Of a stretch of DNA of 64,000 bases, positions 12,215 to 23,809 are shown one piece after another (position 1 is the first letter of the stretch; the number at the start of each line of letters is the position of its first letter). The translations under genes and the position numbers were made by a program. This stretch comes from Epiperipatus broadwayi (Eukaryota > Onychophora > Udeonychophora > Euonychophora > Peripatidae): assembly GCA_028023455.1 (NCBI GenBank), contig JAQFVV010000280.1, positions 866,001 through 930,000 on the forward strand. The letters run 5' to 3'. Below the pieces are notes generated by a model. That model did not search any database. It had not been told where the DNA came from and saw nothing but the letters and a program-made list of their open reading frames with translations.

Positions 12215-12300
12215 TACTATGGCTTGCATTAGGTGACACAGCTGTATGGAGAGTTTGTCACTGTTTTAATAGCTTGGGTAAGGATAGGAGAGCAAGGGTG
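12215..12300 (+). mobile_element. Fragment of hammerhead-bearing repeat family B
   Basis: The words gacacagctgtatggagagt and gttttaatagctt match the terminal part of the family-B repeats at 19747-20508 and 41801-42650 (gacacgactgtatggagagt, gttttaacagctt). Only about 85 bp remain and the ribozyme-like core is missing. Confidence 0.6.
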
Positions 12301-13259
12301 CATTCGAATATAAATGAGTACGTGTGTAATGTCTATTTCAGTAATGGCATGTGATTCTATTGATATACGTACAAAAAAATAATGGTGCAAGGTCTTTCAT
12401 ATAATAATTGTCATAATTTATATTGATATTAATTTTAAATATGCTGAAAAGCCTCATAGAAAAAACAACCTGCCTTTATAAACTTTCCATATTATGTATA
12501 TGTTTCCTAAAACATCACATTTTTTTAAAAAAGTATTTGATCATATTTAATAGTTACTTAGATATTTAATTATTTATTGCTATGTTTGTTGATAAAGTTA
12601 TAAGAGATTACATATTCTTTGAGATAGATTGCATTATTAAAGAAAGATTTATTTATTTATTTTTAATTTGTAAATCTATTATTTTTTTCTTAAGAAAAAT
12701 GATATTGTAACAAAATTAAAGAGGCTACATTGTGCACTTTGGGAAATATTCCTGGATATAGATGATGATGTGAATATAAACATGAATTTGAAGTATGAAA
12801 TGGGAGAATGAATACCCAATATCAAAAATAAGATAAACATAAACTAAGATGGTGATAGAATATGCATTGTTGAATATGAATAAATAAAGAGATAAAGTTT
12901 GATTATTTTGTATTAAATAAAAGTAAGAATTATTAAAGGTATATTTATTAGTTAGCTTTGTCATGGGAATCTCTGCTATGTGATTCTTTATAGATGGCTA
13001 AATGCAATAACTTATCATTGTTCTTATTATTTTACGGAAATTAGAAGTTATAATTATATATTAAAAGATGATAAAATGAAAAATGAATTTCAATTACTTA
13101 TTTAATTTATTCTTTTAATCACAATTATTAAAATTTAATCAAATTAATTATTTTGATTGTATTAAATAGAGAGTATGATTTAATTTTTTTTTTGAGATAG
13201 GTTAAGCATTAGATGGATAATCATTTTATGAGAAATGGCTAACATATTATATTTGTAAT
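12301..13259. other. Intron sequence
   Basis: No exon, repeat family or coding signal was recognised. Confidence 0.45.
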
Positions 13260-14060
13260 GAAGATTATTGCTTGGCAATGAAAACAATGGAAAACCACTT
13301 TGCCTTGTAGTTCCCATTTTTTATTGTTGAACACAAGATTGATTCAGATTGCTGTTGAGACCTTAGTGAAGGAAGAATTTGGTGTCTTCCTCAACATGAA
13401 TAGACATAAGATTATTCAGATTGTAAGCCTGCAAAATCCTTATAAAGATACTACATTAAAAGAAGACACATTGAGAGTTCGCACTTAGAATTTAAAGTTA
13501 TTGAGAAATACTGGGAAATTGGAAAATTTGAAAAAATAAATGAAAGAAATAATATTGATGTTATGGGATTAAGTGAGATGAGGTGAAGGGATGGGGAGAA
13601 GTAAATAGTAGTGATATTAAGTTATTTTATTCCTAGTAGAACTAAAGAAAAGATTAATTAAGTAGTATGTGTGAAGTGTAATATTGAACAGTTCTGAAAT
13701 GCGAACAATGAATAAAAGAATTAGAAACAGCTTATGGCCTTTGAAATGTGGTCATCAGGAAGAATGGTGAAAATTTGTTGGATAAATAAAATGGCAAAGG
13801 AGGAAGTTTTTGAAAAAGTAAATGAAAAAGAAGATTGATTGAGGAAATTAGAGACATAAAAAGTAACTGGATTGAACATACACTAAGAAGAAAGACTAGT
13901 TTAATGAAGGATATTTTAGAAAGAATAATGAATGGAAACAAGAAAGGATGGTGAAGATTAATCTTACTGGATGCTAGAAGAGATGGGAAGACATAAGTGG
14001 AATTGAAGATCTGGGCAATGAATACAACAGAGAAATGAATGAATTACCTGTATGAATGGA
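13260..14060 (+). pseudogene. RTE-type LINE remnant (endonuclease start joined to C-terminal end)
   Basis: Short frames reproduce landmarks of an RTE-clade LINE. An endonuclease start lies near 13470-13620 (words equivalent to LRVRT...GKLEN and a Leu-Ser-Glu segment, then NSSDIKLFY). By about 13730-14060 it is already the C-terminal tail of the element (...NWIEHTLRRK..., the Trp-Ile-x-His-x-x-Arg hallmark, then a basic LLDARRDGK). The RT core between them is deleted. It lies in intron sequence in the same sense as the host gene and is non-functional. Confidence 0.6.
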
Positions 14061-15824
14061 TCTGTCTATAGGACAGAGCACTATTGAAAAAGTCCTAATA
14101 GTATATAATTACAATTTAATATGTAATTTTTAAAAAAAAATAGCAAAATCTCTTAGGAAGTCTTGATATTTATTTTGTGTTTTATATTTTGATTTATATT
14201 AGTAAATATAATTTATTAAAATTAAAGAAAATTTGATGTAGTTTTTTTTATTGATTTTAGATATTTAAATTTTGTCAGTGTCTAGTATAAAAATAGAACA
14301 TTAGATGCTTTAAATGGGTCTTGTTTCTTTCAATGTAATTTTATTTCCCCCACCATATCATCTCTCTTTTTAAAGATTAGAATGAATATGATTATATATA
14401 TTATATTTAATGTTTTCATGGTTATATGATATAAATAAATATTTTTTGGGTTAAACTGTGTATTATTTCGTATTAATTCCCAATGTTTTGATAAAATAGT
14501 AGCCATCATTATTAAGGTCAAGTTTTTAAAGAAAATTCGTTAGATCTCAAGTAGATGAGATTGAGCATGAAGTAAAGAATAAGATTTATTTTGAACTAAA
14601 GAACAATCACTCTTATCTATATTTGATAATTATTCAGAATACGTGAATTAACAAAATATTTATTTTCTTCAGTTTCACTATTAATTGATTTGAAGTTGAT
14701 ATTAGAAAAAAAGTTATAAAATAAGTGGTCTCCACAAGACTGGAATATGTTGTGCTTCATCAGCTTTATTTAAATCACTTGGTCTTTTTAATATTTCATT
14801 AGACTCCGTCTTGTTTTATTTCCAAATTAGCAATTTATTTTAGCATTATAATTTCTAAAAAATATGAAGTAAAAGCTGATGTATTTAATTTCAGACTAAA
14901 GGTATCTTTATGCTCCCTAATTCTGACATTAATTCATCTATTCGATTGACCCACACAACTTTTTGAACACTATAAACATAGAATTTCATTAACAGCCTGG
15001 ATTCTCAAAGTACTGTCTTTAGGTTTAGGAAAAGAAATCACCAATTTTTTTGCTAATGGAAAAAGTAGTCCTTATGTTAAAATTAGATAGTTTTCTACTG
15101 ATCTCCATTAATGTAAAGTAAAACCACTCTATCTATAACTAGCTGAGTTATCAATTTTACCCTCTTTTTTCTTTTAATATCAATGCTATGTAAAGCTTTA
15201 TATATGATTTTTTATTGTAACTATTAGAAAGCTAGTATGTTTTTTTGTTATGGTGAAACTGAAGAAAATAGACATTTTGTTAATCCACATACTCTGAATA
15301 ATCAACTATCAAATATAGATAAGTGTGATTGTTCTTTACTTCACATTCAATCTCGTTACTACTTGAGATGTAATGTTCTTGATAATGATGGATATTATTT
15401 TGTCGAAACATCAGGAATTAATATAAAATAATACACAGTTTACCCAAAAAATACATTATATAAATATAAATTACTTGAAAGTATGATACTATAAGCAGAT
15501 TCTGTAAATTTTTTTTACATAATATCATTTATTTATATTTATTATATATTCTCTAATAATAAAAAATATGTGCTTAAAATCAACTTGGCCATTATTTTAT
15601 TACCTATTTTTTTTTTTAGAGAGTTTTTTATGAAATGATTATGATATTTGGCATTAACTTATTGTTAATTCACAATTTTTTTTTAATATATTTTTTATTA
15701 TATTTTTTTAATGCATAGTAAAATCATCATTTATTTTTCTGCTGCATAGTTTATTTTCTTTCTTTTTATATTGTGAGTTAGTCCTTTGTTTGTTGTGTTA
15801 GTTAGAAACATATTGTTTATGTAG
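14061..15824. other. Intron sequence
   Basis: AT-rich intron. A 64-codon open frame at 15237-15431 has somewhat gene-like composition (Cys, His, Asn, Tyr), but I see no family and no matching splice sites in phase, so it is not called. Confidence 0.45.
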
Positions 15825-15896
15825 ATTCTAAGCAGTGTTTTAAAGATGGCTCATATACTCAGGAATCTTTCCCTCCCATTGTCATTGAAGAGAGTT
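15825..15896 (+). CDS. RALGAPA1: RalGAP alpha subunit, candidate 72-nt exon c
   Basis: Short exon predicted from acceptor tttatgtag and strong donor gagagtt/gtaagt. Joined to the phase-1 end of exon b, it stays open and reads DSKQCFKDGSYTQESF, then PPIVIEES. Both ends are phase 1, so inclusion or skipping keeps the frame. Its composition (Ser, Glu, Asp, Pro) matches the flanking linker exons. I do not recognise the peptide itself; support is splice-site quality plus phase agreement, so it could be a cassette exon or a false call. Confidence 0.55.
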
Positions 15897-15994
15897 GTAA
15901 GTAATATTTAGGATCTTTTCTGTGGCTTTTGTATCTTTTGTTTCCTCATTTTGTTTGTGTTGTCATAAAATTTGTTTTGTTTTTCGTCTTGTAG

Positions 15995-16042
15995 CAGAAA
16001 ATTGGGTTGACGCTAATAGTTTGACCCCACAAGTATCTCCTA
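15995..16042 (+). CDS. RALGAPA1: RalGAP alpha subunit, 48-nt micro-exon d with tandem acceptor
   Basis: Very short exon with a pyrimidine-rich acceptor (tttttcgtcttgtag) and strong donor cta/gtaagtaa; phase 1 to phase 1. It encodes AENWVDANSLTPQVSP when joined to exon b, or begins with Ser when joined to exon c. The acceptor is a NAGNAG pair (tagcag), so the exon could also begin at 15998. After exon b that only removes one residue. After exon c (last base t) it would produce TAA. Only 98 nt separate it from exon c. Confidence 0.6.
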
Positions 16043-17287
16043 GTAAGTAATGTAATTTTTTTTATTTTACATTTTGTTTTTAAAGTGTTTAGTAAATAAT
16101 ATTTAACTAATAGATTGTTTATGTAATCTCTTTTTTAACATAATAGCTCTACTTAACATTGAATATCTATACCTATTAATCTATCTTTCTACATACCTTC
16201 AAGGTCACATACATATACATAAATCGATGATGTATACGATTATTTGAGCAATTTAATTGTTATTCAGGTAGCATGGAATGCTTTCAAAGATGAATATAAT
16301 AATATTAAATTAAATATAAAATTTATTATATTCTTTGATAATGTTAATTAAATATTTTATTTTTCACTGCTATCAATAAAGATTATACACCAGGAGAAAT
16401 TTCATAAGTTCTCTAGACTATTTACTATAGGTTTTTCTGTTTATTACTCTAATCTTAAAGTACTTATTTTATCCTGTATTATTAATCTTTTTTTTTTTTT
16501 TGCTTTTTATATAATTTGTTTTACTATGTTATCTAACAAATTTCATACTTTATTTTTAATTTTTTCAATAATTAATTATTTTTTATAACTTTTTTTTTTT
16601 TAGTATACAATATTTCTCACTTTATCCCCAAAAAAATTTTTTTATTCATTTTTCTTAAACCCACATATTATTTTTTTACTTCTCTATATATAAACCAACA
16701 TTCTAAGTTTAACGGCTTAGAAAATGTTCCGTTTTTTTTTTTTTGCATTTAAAAGATTGTTTAACTATTGGAATTACTTTAATTTTTTGTTGTTCATTGG
16801 TCTTCATCACATCAGTATAGATATTTAAAAACATTTTTTTAAAACATATTTTATAACTTTATTTTATTCATGTTTATTTTCTTTTTAATTTTTTTTCTAA
16901 ATTTGTTAATTTTATTTATCTTTTTTTTTTTTTAAAGTTAAAATGTCACTATACTAAAACTATCTTTCAACTAGATTCTAATAACTCCTCTTTCTTGTTT
17001 CTTCAATTAATATTTCTATATTTTAGATGATAGGTATATTTTGCAGTATATTGAAATGAAAGCAAATTATCTCTTTACATTGAAATGTGAAACTGTTGTT
17101 TTTATAGTGAAAATTAATCTTATGAGAGCAATTTCTAGAACTACCTGACTGTTTTATACCTGTCTCTTGAAATTATTTTTAATGTTTTTTTAAATCAATC
17201 ATTTTTTGATCTGCAATTGAATAATCTTCCAATTTAAAAATGAAGGTTAATTTGTAATAAACCAGTTATCAAAATCTAACATATTTA
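16043..17287. other. Intron sequence, T-rich
   Basis: Long T-rich runs (near 16490, 16585, 16735 and 16925). No coding signal or recognisable element was seen. Confidence 0.5.
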
Positions 17288-17565
17288 ATAAAATATATTT
17301 TATTAGAGTATGTAGACAATTATTAACTATTACAGTAATAAATCTTTGGCACAAGACAATATTTGCTATTTTGCTAAGACTGACTTGACTTGACAAAATA
17401 TCAAATAATGTCTGTGCCAAAGATTTTGCCAAATCAGGCTTTCGATATAGTGTATCGAAAGCCTGGCTTAGCAAAATAACAAATATCATCTTGTGCCAAA
17501 GATTTATTACCATAATAGTTGATAATTGTCTACATACTCTGATAGAATATATTTTATTACATATT
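17288..17565. repeat. Hairpin MITE (palindromic)
   Basis: Long inverted repeat of about 278 bp. The left arm (taaaatatattttattagag, then gtagacaattattaa, then aaatctttggcacaaga) is mirrored by the right arm (cttgtgccaaagattt, ttgataattgtctacatac, atattttatta). The centre has a nested small palindrome (ctttcgatatagtgtatcgaaag near 17440). No coding capacity; typical of an intronic MITE. It would form a strong RNA hairpin in the pre-mRNA. Confidence 0.75.
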
Positions 17566-18896
17566 ATCTATGGTGTATATATACTTATACAGTTGTCATT
17601 AATAATAAAGGATAGCCTCTATATACTTAGATTTGTAAAATTATTTTTAAACTTATTTTGATATATTAATAAAATATATATCTCTTTCGTCATCCAGAGT
17701 TTTCAAATAAAAAAAAAAACTTTTCTCTTACTCAATATCATCAGATTAATTTTTTCTAAAAAGTATCAGTTTTAAACTTCTCTTTCCACCTCAAACTTCT
17801 TTTCTCCTCACTTCTTTTGTTATATGTATTTAAACTAATATAATTTATTATATTGAAGTCAAGAAGTCTCTATTATGAATGTGTAAAATATTAAAACTTT
17901 ATTAGTCCACAATTCTTTTCTGCAGTTATAATTTCACAACAAAGGAATATTACTTCATTGTTAATCAAATTGTTTTTGATTTTAAATATTTGTGCTTTTC
18001 TGTAAAATGTGTATATGTTATGTATAGATTGAACACTGATTTTCATGTATTCTTGATTTATGAATCTTGCTGGATTAATGATTTTTTTTAAATTTGGAGT
18101 TGTTTTATAATAATAATAAGAATAATAACTCAATATATCTTTTATTCTTTCATTATATATCTTGATATTTAAAGCACTATAGGCTGTTAGTAATCTAAAT
18201 ATTAAATCCAAATAAAAATAGTCATTAATTTTATCCTCTATTAGATATTAATTTGTAATATGTGCTATATATTATATTAAAAATTAATTTTTGTATTTAT
18301 ACAGAGTTTTTATAAACAAAAAAAGTGTGATTGAAGTTTTTTTTAACATTGATTTCTTGTGGTGCCAGCGTTTTAATAATATTTAATAATTAAAGTTTAT
18401 GGATTTTTAAAATTTTTATAGTAAGGGGTCTATTAACTTAGTTGGTGATTAAAGTATGTTTTCATTTTTTTTTTTTTTCATTTGTTTTTTTATAGGAAAA
18501 TGAAAATCATAATTGATGGTACTTTTGTAGCTCAAAATAATAAACTAAAAAAAATGAAAGGAAATGTGCTCATGTCAATTATGATCATTAATTTGATTAC
18601 TAAAACTATATTTGCTTACTTCTCAAATTTATATTAAAAATATGTGTGTTTAATTTTTTCGAAATTAAATAAAAAATGTTATTTGAGTACATATTAACTC
18701 ATGCTAAAACACCAAAATCTGTAGTTATGGAATTGCTTCATAATTTAATTTAGATTAAAGGATTACCAATTGCTAGCATATCAGTGTTTAGTCTGTATTA
18801 CTGTAAGTCTTATTCTTTGATTAACATTTTTTGTATATATTAATGTTTTTTTTGTATTTGTTTGTTTGTGTCTTAAATAATCGTTGCTTCCAATAG
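17566..18896. other. Intron sequence
   Basis: AT-rich with no recognisable gene or repeat family. The - strand frame at 17891-18211 shows only compositional bias. Confidence 0.45.
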
Positions 18897-18959
18897 AACT
18901 TAAACATGGAATGAGTGATAATTCTTCAGAAAATGAGTCACAAAACACTGTATCACCAC
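18897..18959 (+). CDS. RALGAPA1: RalGAP alpha subunit, 63-nt exon e
   Basis: Acceptor cttccaatag, donor accac/gtgagt; phase 1 to phase 1. Joined to exon d it reads KLKHGMSDNSSENESQNTVS then Pro, an Asn/Ser/Glu-rich segment in keeping with the disordered linker. The frame is open across both junctions. Called on splice sites and phase; the peptide is not itself diagnostic. Confidence 0.65.
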
Positions 18960-19168
18960 GTGAGTATCTATTTTTCTTTCTATAGAGATTTTTTTGAGCT
19001 GTTATTATTTTTTTGTTTTTTGTTTGATACGATGATGTCCATTTGTTTTTTTAGTTTTTTGTTCATTAGATTTTCACTAGTATGTGCTTCCATTTACAAA
19101 TATATTTCATTATCATCATCATCTTCTTTTTATTTGATAAATTCTAATTTTTTTTTCTAACTTTTTAG

Positions 19169-19276
19169 AGTTGAAGGCTGGGGATGATCCAGAGCTATTA
19201 GGTCTGGATGACAGTTCTGATAGTATTCCTGCCATTGACTCTAGCACAGAAAAAGATCCAGATTTTCTTGCCAGAG
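19169..19276 (+). CDS. RALGAPA1: RalGAP alpha subunit, 108-nt exon f (acidic)
   Basis: Acceptor taactttttag, donor agag/gtaaga; phase 1 to phase 1. It encodes an acidic stretch: QLKAGDDPELLGLDDSSDSI, then PAIDSSTEKDPDFLAR. The intron from exon e is only 209 nt. The Asp-rich composition and long in-frame opening flanked by good splice sites make it a convincing coding exon of the same gene. Confidence 0.75.
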
Positions 19277-19746
19277 GTAAGAACAACTTTGTTTTGTATG
19301 TGTGAGTGTGTGTGTTTTTTCTGATTAGAGAAATATATGTAATGATGATGATAAAAACATTAAAATCATATAAGAAGAGATCAAAAAAGTAATTGAAAAT
19401 TAATACACAGTTAATGTTAATGAATGATTGGAATGCTAAAGTAGATTGAGGAAGAGAAGAATGCATTGTAGAACATATGTTTTAGGGTTAAAAAATGAAA
19501 TAGGTGAAAAAAAAAAATTGTAATAATGAATACATTAGTTAAAACTACAAAGAGAATTTACATGTGAAAAGAGTCTGATATTAGAAATAGATTTTATTTA
19601 GATTGCCTATTAATTTGTAATAGGTTTAGAAAATATATTAAGAATGTTTTTGCAATGTCATGGAATTGAAATAGATTTAAGAAACAATTTAGTTGTTCTA
19701 AAAGTGTAAGAAGTTATAAACTAAATAAGAAATAGTTTAGATTTAA
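19277..19746. other. Intron sequence
   Basis: Start of the 11 kb intron, with a short GT-rich tract near 19298 (tgtgtgagtgtgtgtg). No element until the inverted-repeat element that follows. The last 17 bases (19730-19746) form the left copy of its target duplication. Confidence 0.5.
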
Positions 19747-19855
19747 AACAGGCAAAACTCACTATACGTATTGCCACACACAGCAAGCTAGAGTAATCAA
19801 TGGATGCCAGAAGGCTTGTGCATAAAATCCCCATCTAGTGCCTACTCATCCAATA

Positions 19856-19897
19856 TCGCCAGACTAGTTTCTGGCTTGTGGTCTTCGTCAGTGAGGA
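19856..19897 (-). ncRNA. Hammerhead-ribozyme-like motif, family B copy 1 left arm
   Basis: On the - strand: stem I strand tcctca, core ctgacga, stem II with cacaa loop, core gaaa, 2-bp stem III (ac-ta-gt), predicted cleavage after gtc, then tggcga. The catalytic core is intact in this copy. However, stem II (agac/gcca) has an A:C mismatch and stem I has a mismatch, so activity is doubtful. Confidence 0.5.
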
Positions 19898-20301
19898 GCT
19901 TTGGATCTGAGAGCACTGCACTTAGATCTTAGAATCTAATGCAACCCTCTAGCAGCCACCTTTTATCTCCACTTAACTACAAAACTGTGAGTCTTAAAAT
20001 TGAAAACACCTTAATATTTTCAATCCAAGCTCATTAGCTTATATAGTCATATAAGTCTGAACTCTGTTCAGTACCTATACATTTTGGTGTCTTTGGTTCT
20101 TTAATAACCATAGCCACCACTATTCTATTAGGCAGGATTGGTTTTAAACCAATAAACATCACATGATCACCATTTCTTATGCTTGCTTTTAAATATTAAA
20201 GTATTTTCAAGACTCATAGTTTTGTAGTTAAGTGGAAAGGTGGCTGCTAGAGGGTTGCATTAGATCTTAATATCTAGGTGTAGTGCTGTCAAATCCAAGG
20301 C

Positions 20302-20343
20302 TCCTCACTGACAAAGGCCACAAGCCAGAAACTAGTCTGGGAA
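20302..20343 (+). ncRNA. Hammerhead-ribozyme-like motif, family B copy 1 right arm
   Basis: Order on the + strand: tcctca, ctgacaa, stem II aggc-cacaa-gcca, gaaa, ac-ta-gt stem III, c, tgggaa. The core G8 position is A (ctgacaa instead of ctgacga), which would abolish catalysis in known hammerheads. Stem II pairs GGC/GCC with an A:A at its base. It lies in the sense orientation of the host gene. Confidence 0.5.
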
Positions 20344-20525
20344 TATTGGATGGTAGGCACTAGATGGGGATTTTATGCACAAGCCTTCTGGCATCCATTG
20401 ATTATTCTAGCTTGCTGTGTGTGGCAATACGTATTGTGAGTTTTGCCTGTTTTAATAACATTTTAAAACAAGCATAAGAAATAGTGATCATGTGATGTTT
20501 ATTGGCTTAAATAGTTTAAATATAA

Positions 20526-21044
20526 AATAAATGTTTTAATCTTAATTGATAAAAAAAGTTAATGCAAGTAATAGTGAGATAAAATGCTAATTCCAATAAA
20601 AAGTAGAAATATTTAAGGAAAATTTAATAGAAATTGTACTGCACACAGTAAGATATATGGAAGAATAAAAGAAAACAAAAAGCCTTGTGTTAATAAATTT
20701 GTAAAGAAGAAAAAATAGAAAATTGTAAAGTGGGTTGGGGAAAAGTATGTATAGAATGTTTATCAGTGTATGAAAACCAGCAATAGATATAGCTAGACAA
20801 GTGTAGTTAGAATAAAAATATAGTGAGTTAGAAAAATTACAAGAAATTGTAGATTTGAATTACTTTAATACTAAATGAAGTATTTTGGATAGGAAAAACA
20901 GAGGCACATGATTAAAATATAATTGAACCAAAGAATACAGAATGAATAGATGTTTTTGAAAAGATGGGAAGATTATAGAGAGTAGTAAATTTTTATTTTT
21001 GTTAATAGAAAAAATAGTATGGTAAATGAGGATGAAATAAGTTG
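20526..21044. other. Intron sequence
   Basis: AT-rich, A-heavy stretch. No coding or repeat signal is recognised before the RTE 5' region. Confidence 0.4.
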
Positions 21045-22376
21045 TGTTATAATAATGGACAGCAACAGAAAGGAGTTTCCTGTAAACTGAAAGGAGATGT
21101 TTTGATTCCCTTTTGAGGCCTTAAATTAATCAAGCAGGATAAATTCTTAGTGTCAACTCTATACATTCTTGTTGTTGTAGTTATTACTATATGGTTATTC
21201 ATGTAATAAATGAATATGGATAGATATTTCACCAATACATTCCCAGTATTAGTTAGTTTATTGGTTTTTTATCTGAGTTTAATATGATCAAGAAACACCA
21301 TAATCTTTCTTCTCAATTGTTTGACAGTTTTTAACTAAAATCTTAATTGAGTGTTCTTGAAGTCAGAATGAATTTTTTTTTTAAAAAAAAAAAATTACTA
21401 TCATCATGGACAAAATTAAATTTTGGCTCTTATTCCTAGGAGACTGTAAAATTGCCATCCAAGGCAGCAGCTGATAGCCAAACACAAAGAGTGCTAAGAA
21501 TCCCCTGGTTGTGAACTCAGACTGCTATTAGGTGATAACCTTTTATTTAGATAAATTATAACTGCTGATCACTTTAAAATAAAGGAATATTGTATGAATT
21601 AGAAGGAAAGCTGTTTAATATTAAATTAAACATTGCTGGAATTCGTGAAGTTAGAAGAAAAGGTGAAAAACTAATTAGATTAAAAAGTATTCTTATATTT
21701 TACGGCAAAGACACAAACAAATATTGACAGCACATATAAAAAGTGGAAGAACAACATTGTAGAGATTGATGGTATATGAGTGGCAAGATTAGTTATTTAA
21801 ATTAATGGAAGATACCAAATGCAGGTAATTATGCCACCATAAGTTCTTATTGGGATGAAAATTTAGAAGATTTTTATATGGATGTATAGTTACGGCGATA
21901 AAAATGAGAGAGATCACACACTTATGGAATCCACAGAAAAATAAAAACTATATTATAAATTCTTTCTTTAAGAAAAAAGTTAAATAGAAATAGACATGGA
22001 AGCATCCAAATGAAGATACGACAGAAATCGATTATATTTCAACTAACAGAAAATATGTAGTTTAAGTCTGTAATGTTCTTAATGGATTTAATACAGAAAA
22101 CAATTATTGATTAGTGAAATGTAAGATGAGTATTAATGCAAAACTAAAGAGATGGAAAGTGTTAAGAAAGTCACTATTAACAGTTGATAATCCTAACTTT
22201 CATAAACACTCCAGTGAATTTAAATTAGCACTTGCAAATCGTTTTAAAATATTAACAGATTCTGAAGATGGTTTAAATTTGAACTGAAATCAATAAGAAG
22301 ATAACTAATACAGTTTTAAGAACTACAAGAAAAATAGCTAGTACAAAAAAAGCAACAATTTACTAGTAAATTTTTT
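21045..22376 (+). mobile_element. RTE-like LINE copy (+), 5' half
   Basis: The first 300 bp match, in the opposite orientation, the 5' untranslated part of the better RTE copy at 45330-48545 (shared words include tttattggttttttatctga, tgatcaagaaacacca and ggccttaaa). It continues with decayed endonuclease coding (asn/ser-rich short frames) through the segment equivalent to the linker before the RT. It is broken at 22376 by the element at 22377-23801, and the 8-bp aatttttt is duplicated on the two sides. Many stops; dead. Confidence 0.7.
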
Positions 22377-23801
22377 GGTACTTATTACTTAGCCGGGCTA
22401 GGTCGCTTAATGGCGTTATTGCCAGTCAAAAACAATATAATGCAATGTTACCGGGCCATGATTTTTAAAATACAGCTAATTTTTTTGATTCCTTATTTTT
22501 CTTACCCCGTCTTTAATATTTCATTTTTAGGGTTTTTTTTTTGTTGGCTTTAATTCTTATTTTTTAAATCTGTTTTTATTAACTTTTTTTTTTAAAAACA
22601 AAAACAAACAAAAAATAACTTCTGTCTCTAACTTTTACAAAGTATTTCTCAATCCACCCCATCCCACCAAAAAATTAAAATAACATTAAAACATTTGACT
22701 TTTTCAACTTTTGTTTTCTTTTTTCAAAATATGGCGACTTTTTTTTTGACTTTATTTGTATACTGCTGATATACTAAAACTTTGATTTTTATTATCTTTT
22801 TTTAAAAATAAAAACAAACCAAAAATAACTTTTGTTTCTATCTTTTGTCTTAGTGAAGACAAAGTATTTCTCAATCCACTCTCCCCCCAAAAATTAAAAT
22901 AAGATAAAAACTTTTGACATTTTTAACTTTTGTTGTCTTTTTTTTTTTTTTTAAAAGACTGGTGACTATTTTTTTGGCTTTATTTGTATTAAGCGATGTC
23001 TATTTTGCCATTTTTAAAAACAATTTTTCCTATTAATTACATTTTTTGATCCTTTCAACACACCACCGCAAAAAAATTACAATAACATCAAGACTTCAGA
23101 CTTTTACAACTTTCATTTTCTTTTTTCAGGTTTAAAATACAGCGACTTTTTTTTTTTTTTGGTTATAAGGCGATTTGTATTACATGATTTTTAATTTGCC
23201 CTTTGTAAAAAGAACTTTTACTATTAATGACTTTTTTTGATCCTTTTATTTTTTCCTACTATGTCTTTAATATTTTATTTTTAGGAATCGAATAGCTTCG
23301 GTTGCAGGAGCCTGACTGACATAGGCAAGTGTCTCAATTTGGGCGCCATTTTATTTGTCTCATATAATTTCATGTGAAAGCATGAGTTTTCGCGTGAGCT
23401 CGTCCGAATCATGTTTGGCCCTACCCTTTCCTAATGTTTTGCACATTCCAAGTTGTGTAAGAAAGGGTGGGAATGGGGTGACAATTCTTAGTGAGTCAGA
23501 CTGCATGATTTAATTATGTAGAAATGAAATTACTCTGCTATGGGCATATCAAAACTTGTGGTCATTTGAAATCCAAACATAGTCAGACGATACGGTAGCA
23601 ACCAATGAATTGTGCAAATTCGCAAGCTCAAAACAGGCCATAATGTTTCTGTGCAATGCCATCAAGTGACCAGCAATATCTAAGATAAACATAAACTGTT
23701 TTCTTAGCGGTAAGTGTTAGGATGCGTAAACGGCATTTGTAGCTGTATTGCACTGGCAACAATGCTATCAGGCGGCCAAGCCCGGCTAAGTAATAAGTAT
23801 C
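22377..23801. mobile_element. Non-autonomous TIR transposon, 1425 bp, inside the RTE copy
   Basis: Terminal inverted repeats of about 50 bp: the left starts ggtacttattacttagccg and the right ends cggctaagtaataagtatc. They are flanked by a perfect 8-bp target duplication aatttttt (22369-22376 and 23802-23809). The duplication length is that of hAT, P and Merlin transposons; the termini match none that I recognise. No transposase is encoded. The interior has about three tandem units of roughly 200 bp (22550-23130). A less AT-rich right third (23285-23520) contains cgtgagctcgtccgaa and tttggccctaccctttc, which recur in the copy at 62630-63890. It inserted after the RTE and so dates later. Confidence 0.8.
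22550..23130. repeat. Tandem units of about 200 bp within the TIR element
   Basis: Three diverged units each carry the words aaaaataacttytgt, acaaagtatttctcaatccac, aaaaattaaaataa and cttttgttktctttttt, followed by ggcgact-type and ctttatttgtat words. The last unit is the most degenerate. Internal tandem repeats of this sort are common in non-autonomous DNA elements. Confidence 0.6.
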
Positions 23802-23809
23802 AATTTTTT

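Larger units (their letters stand above)
19747..20508. mobile_element. Inverted-repeat element, family B, with hammerhead-like cores
   Basis: Element of 762 bp. Outer arms of about 200 bp are complementary (aacaggcaaaactc at the left; gagttttgcctgtt near 20447). A further tail of about 50 bp at the right repeats, inverted, an inner segment near 20140-20195. The element is flanked by a 17-bp direct repeat (19730-19746 and 20509-20525, 15/17 identical), which is long for a DNA transposon but usual for retroelements. Each arm holds a hammerhead-ribozyme-like core, on the - strand at 19856-19897 and on the + strand at 20302-20343. There is no protein. Its layout of partly inverted units resembles Penelope-like terminal repeats or retrozymes; I infer that kind of origin. 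Confidence 0.7.

Noticed and set aside
15237-15431. 64-codon open frame in the intron before exon c
   Set aside because: No domain, no good acceptor or donor in the phase required by the flanking exons, and a stop at the end. Could not be supported as an exon.
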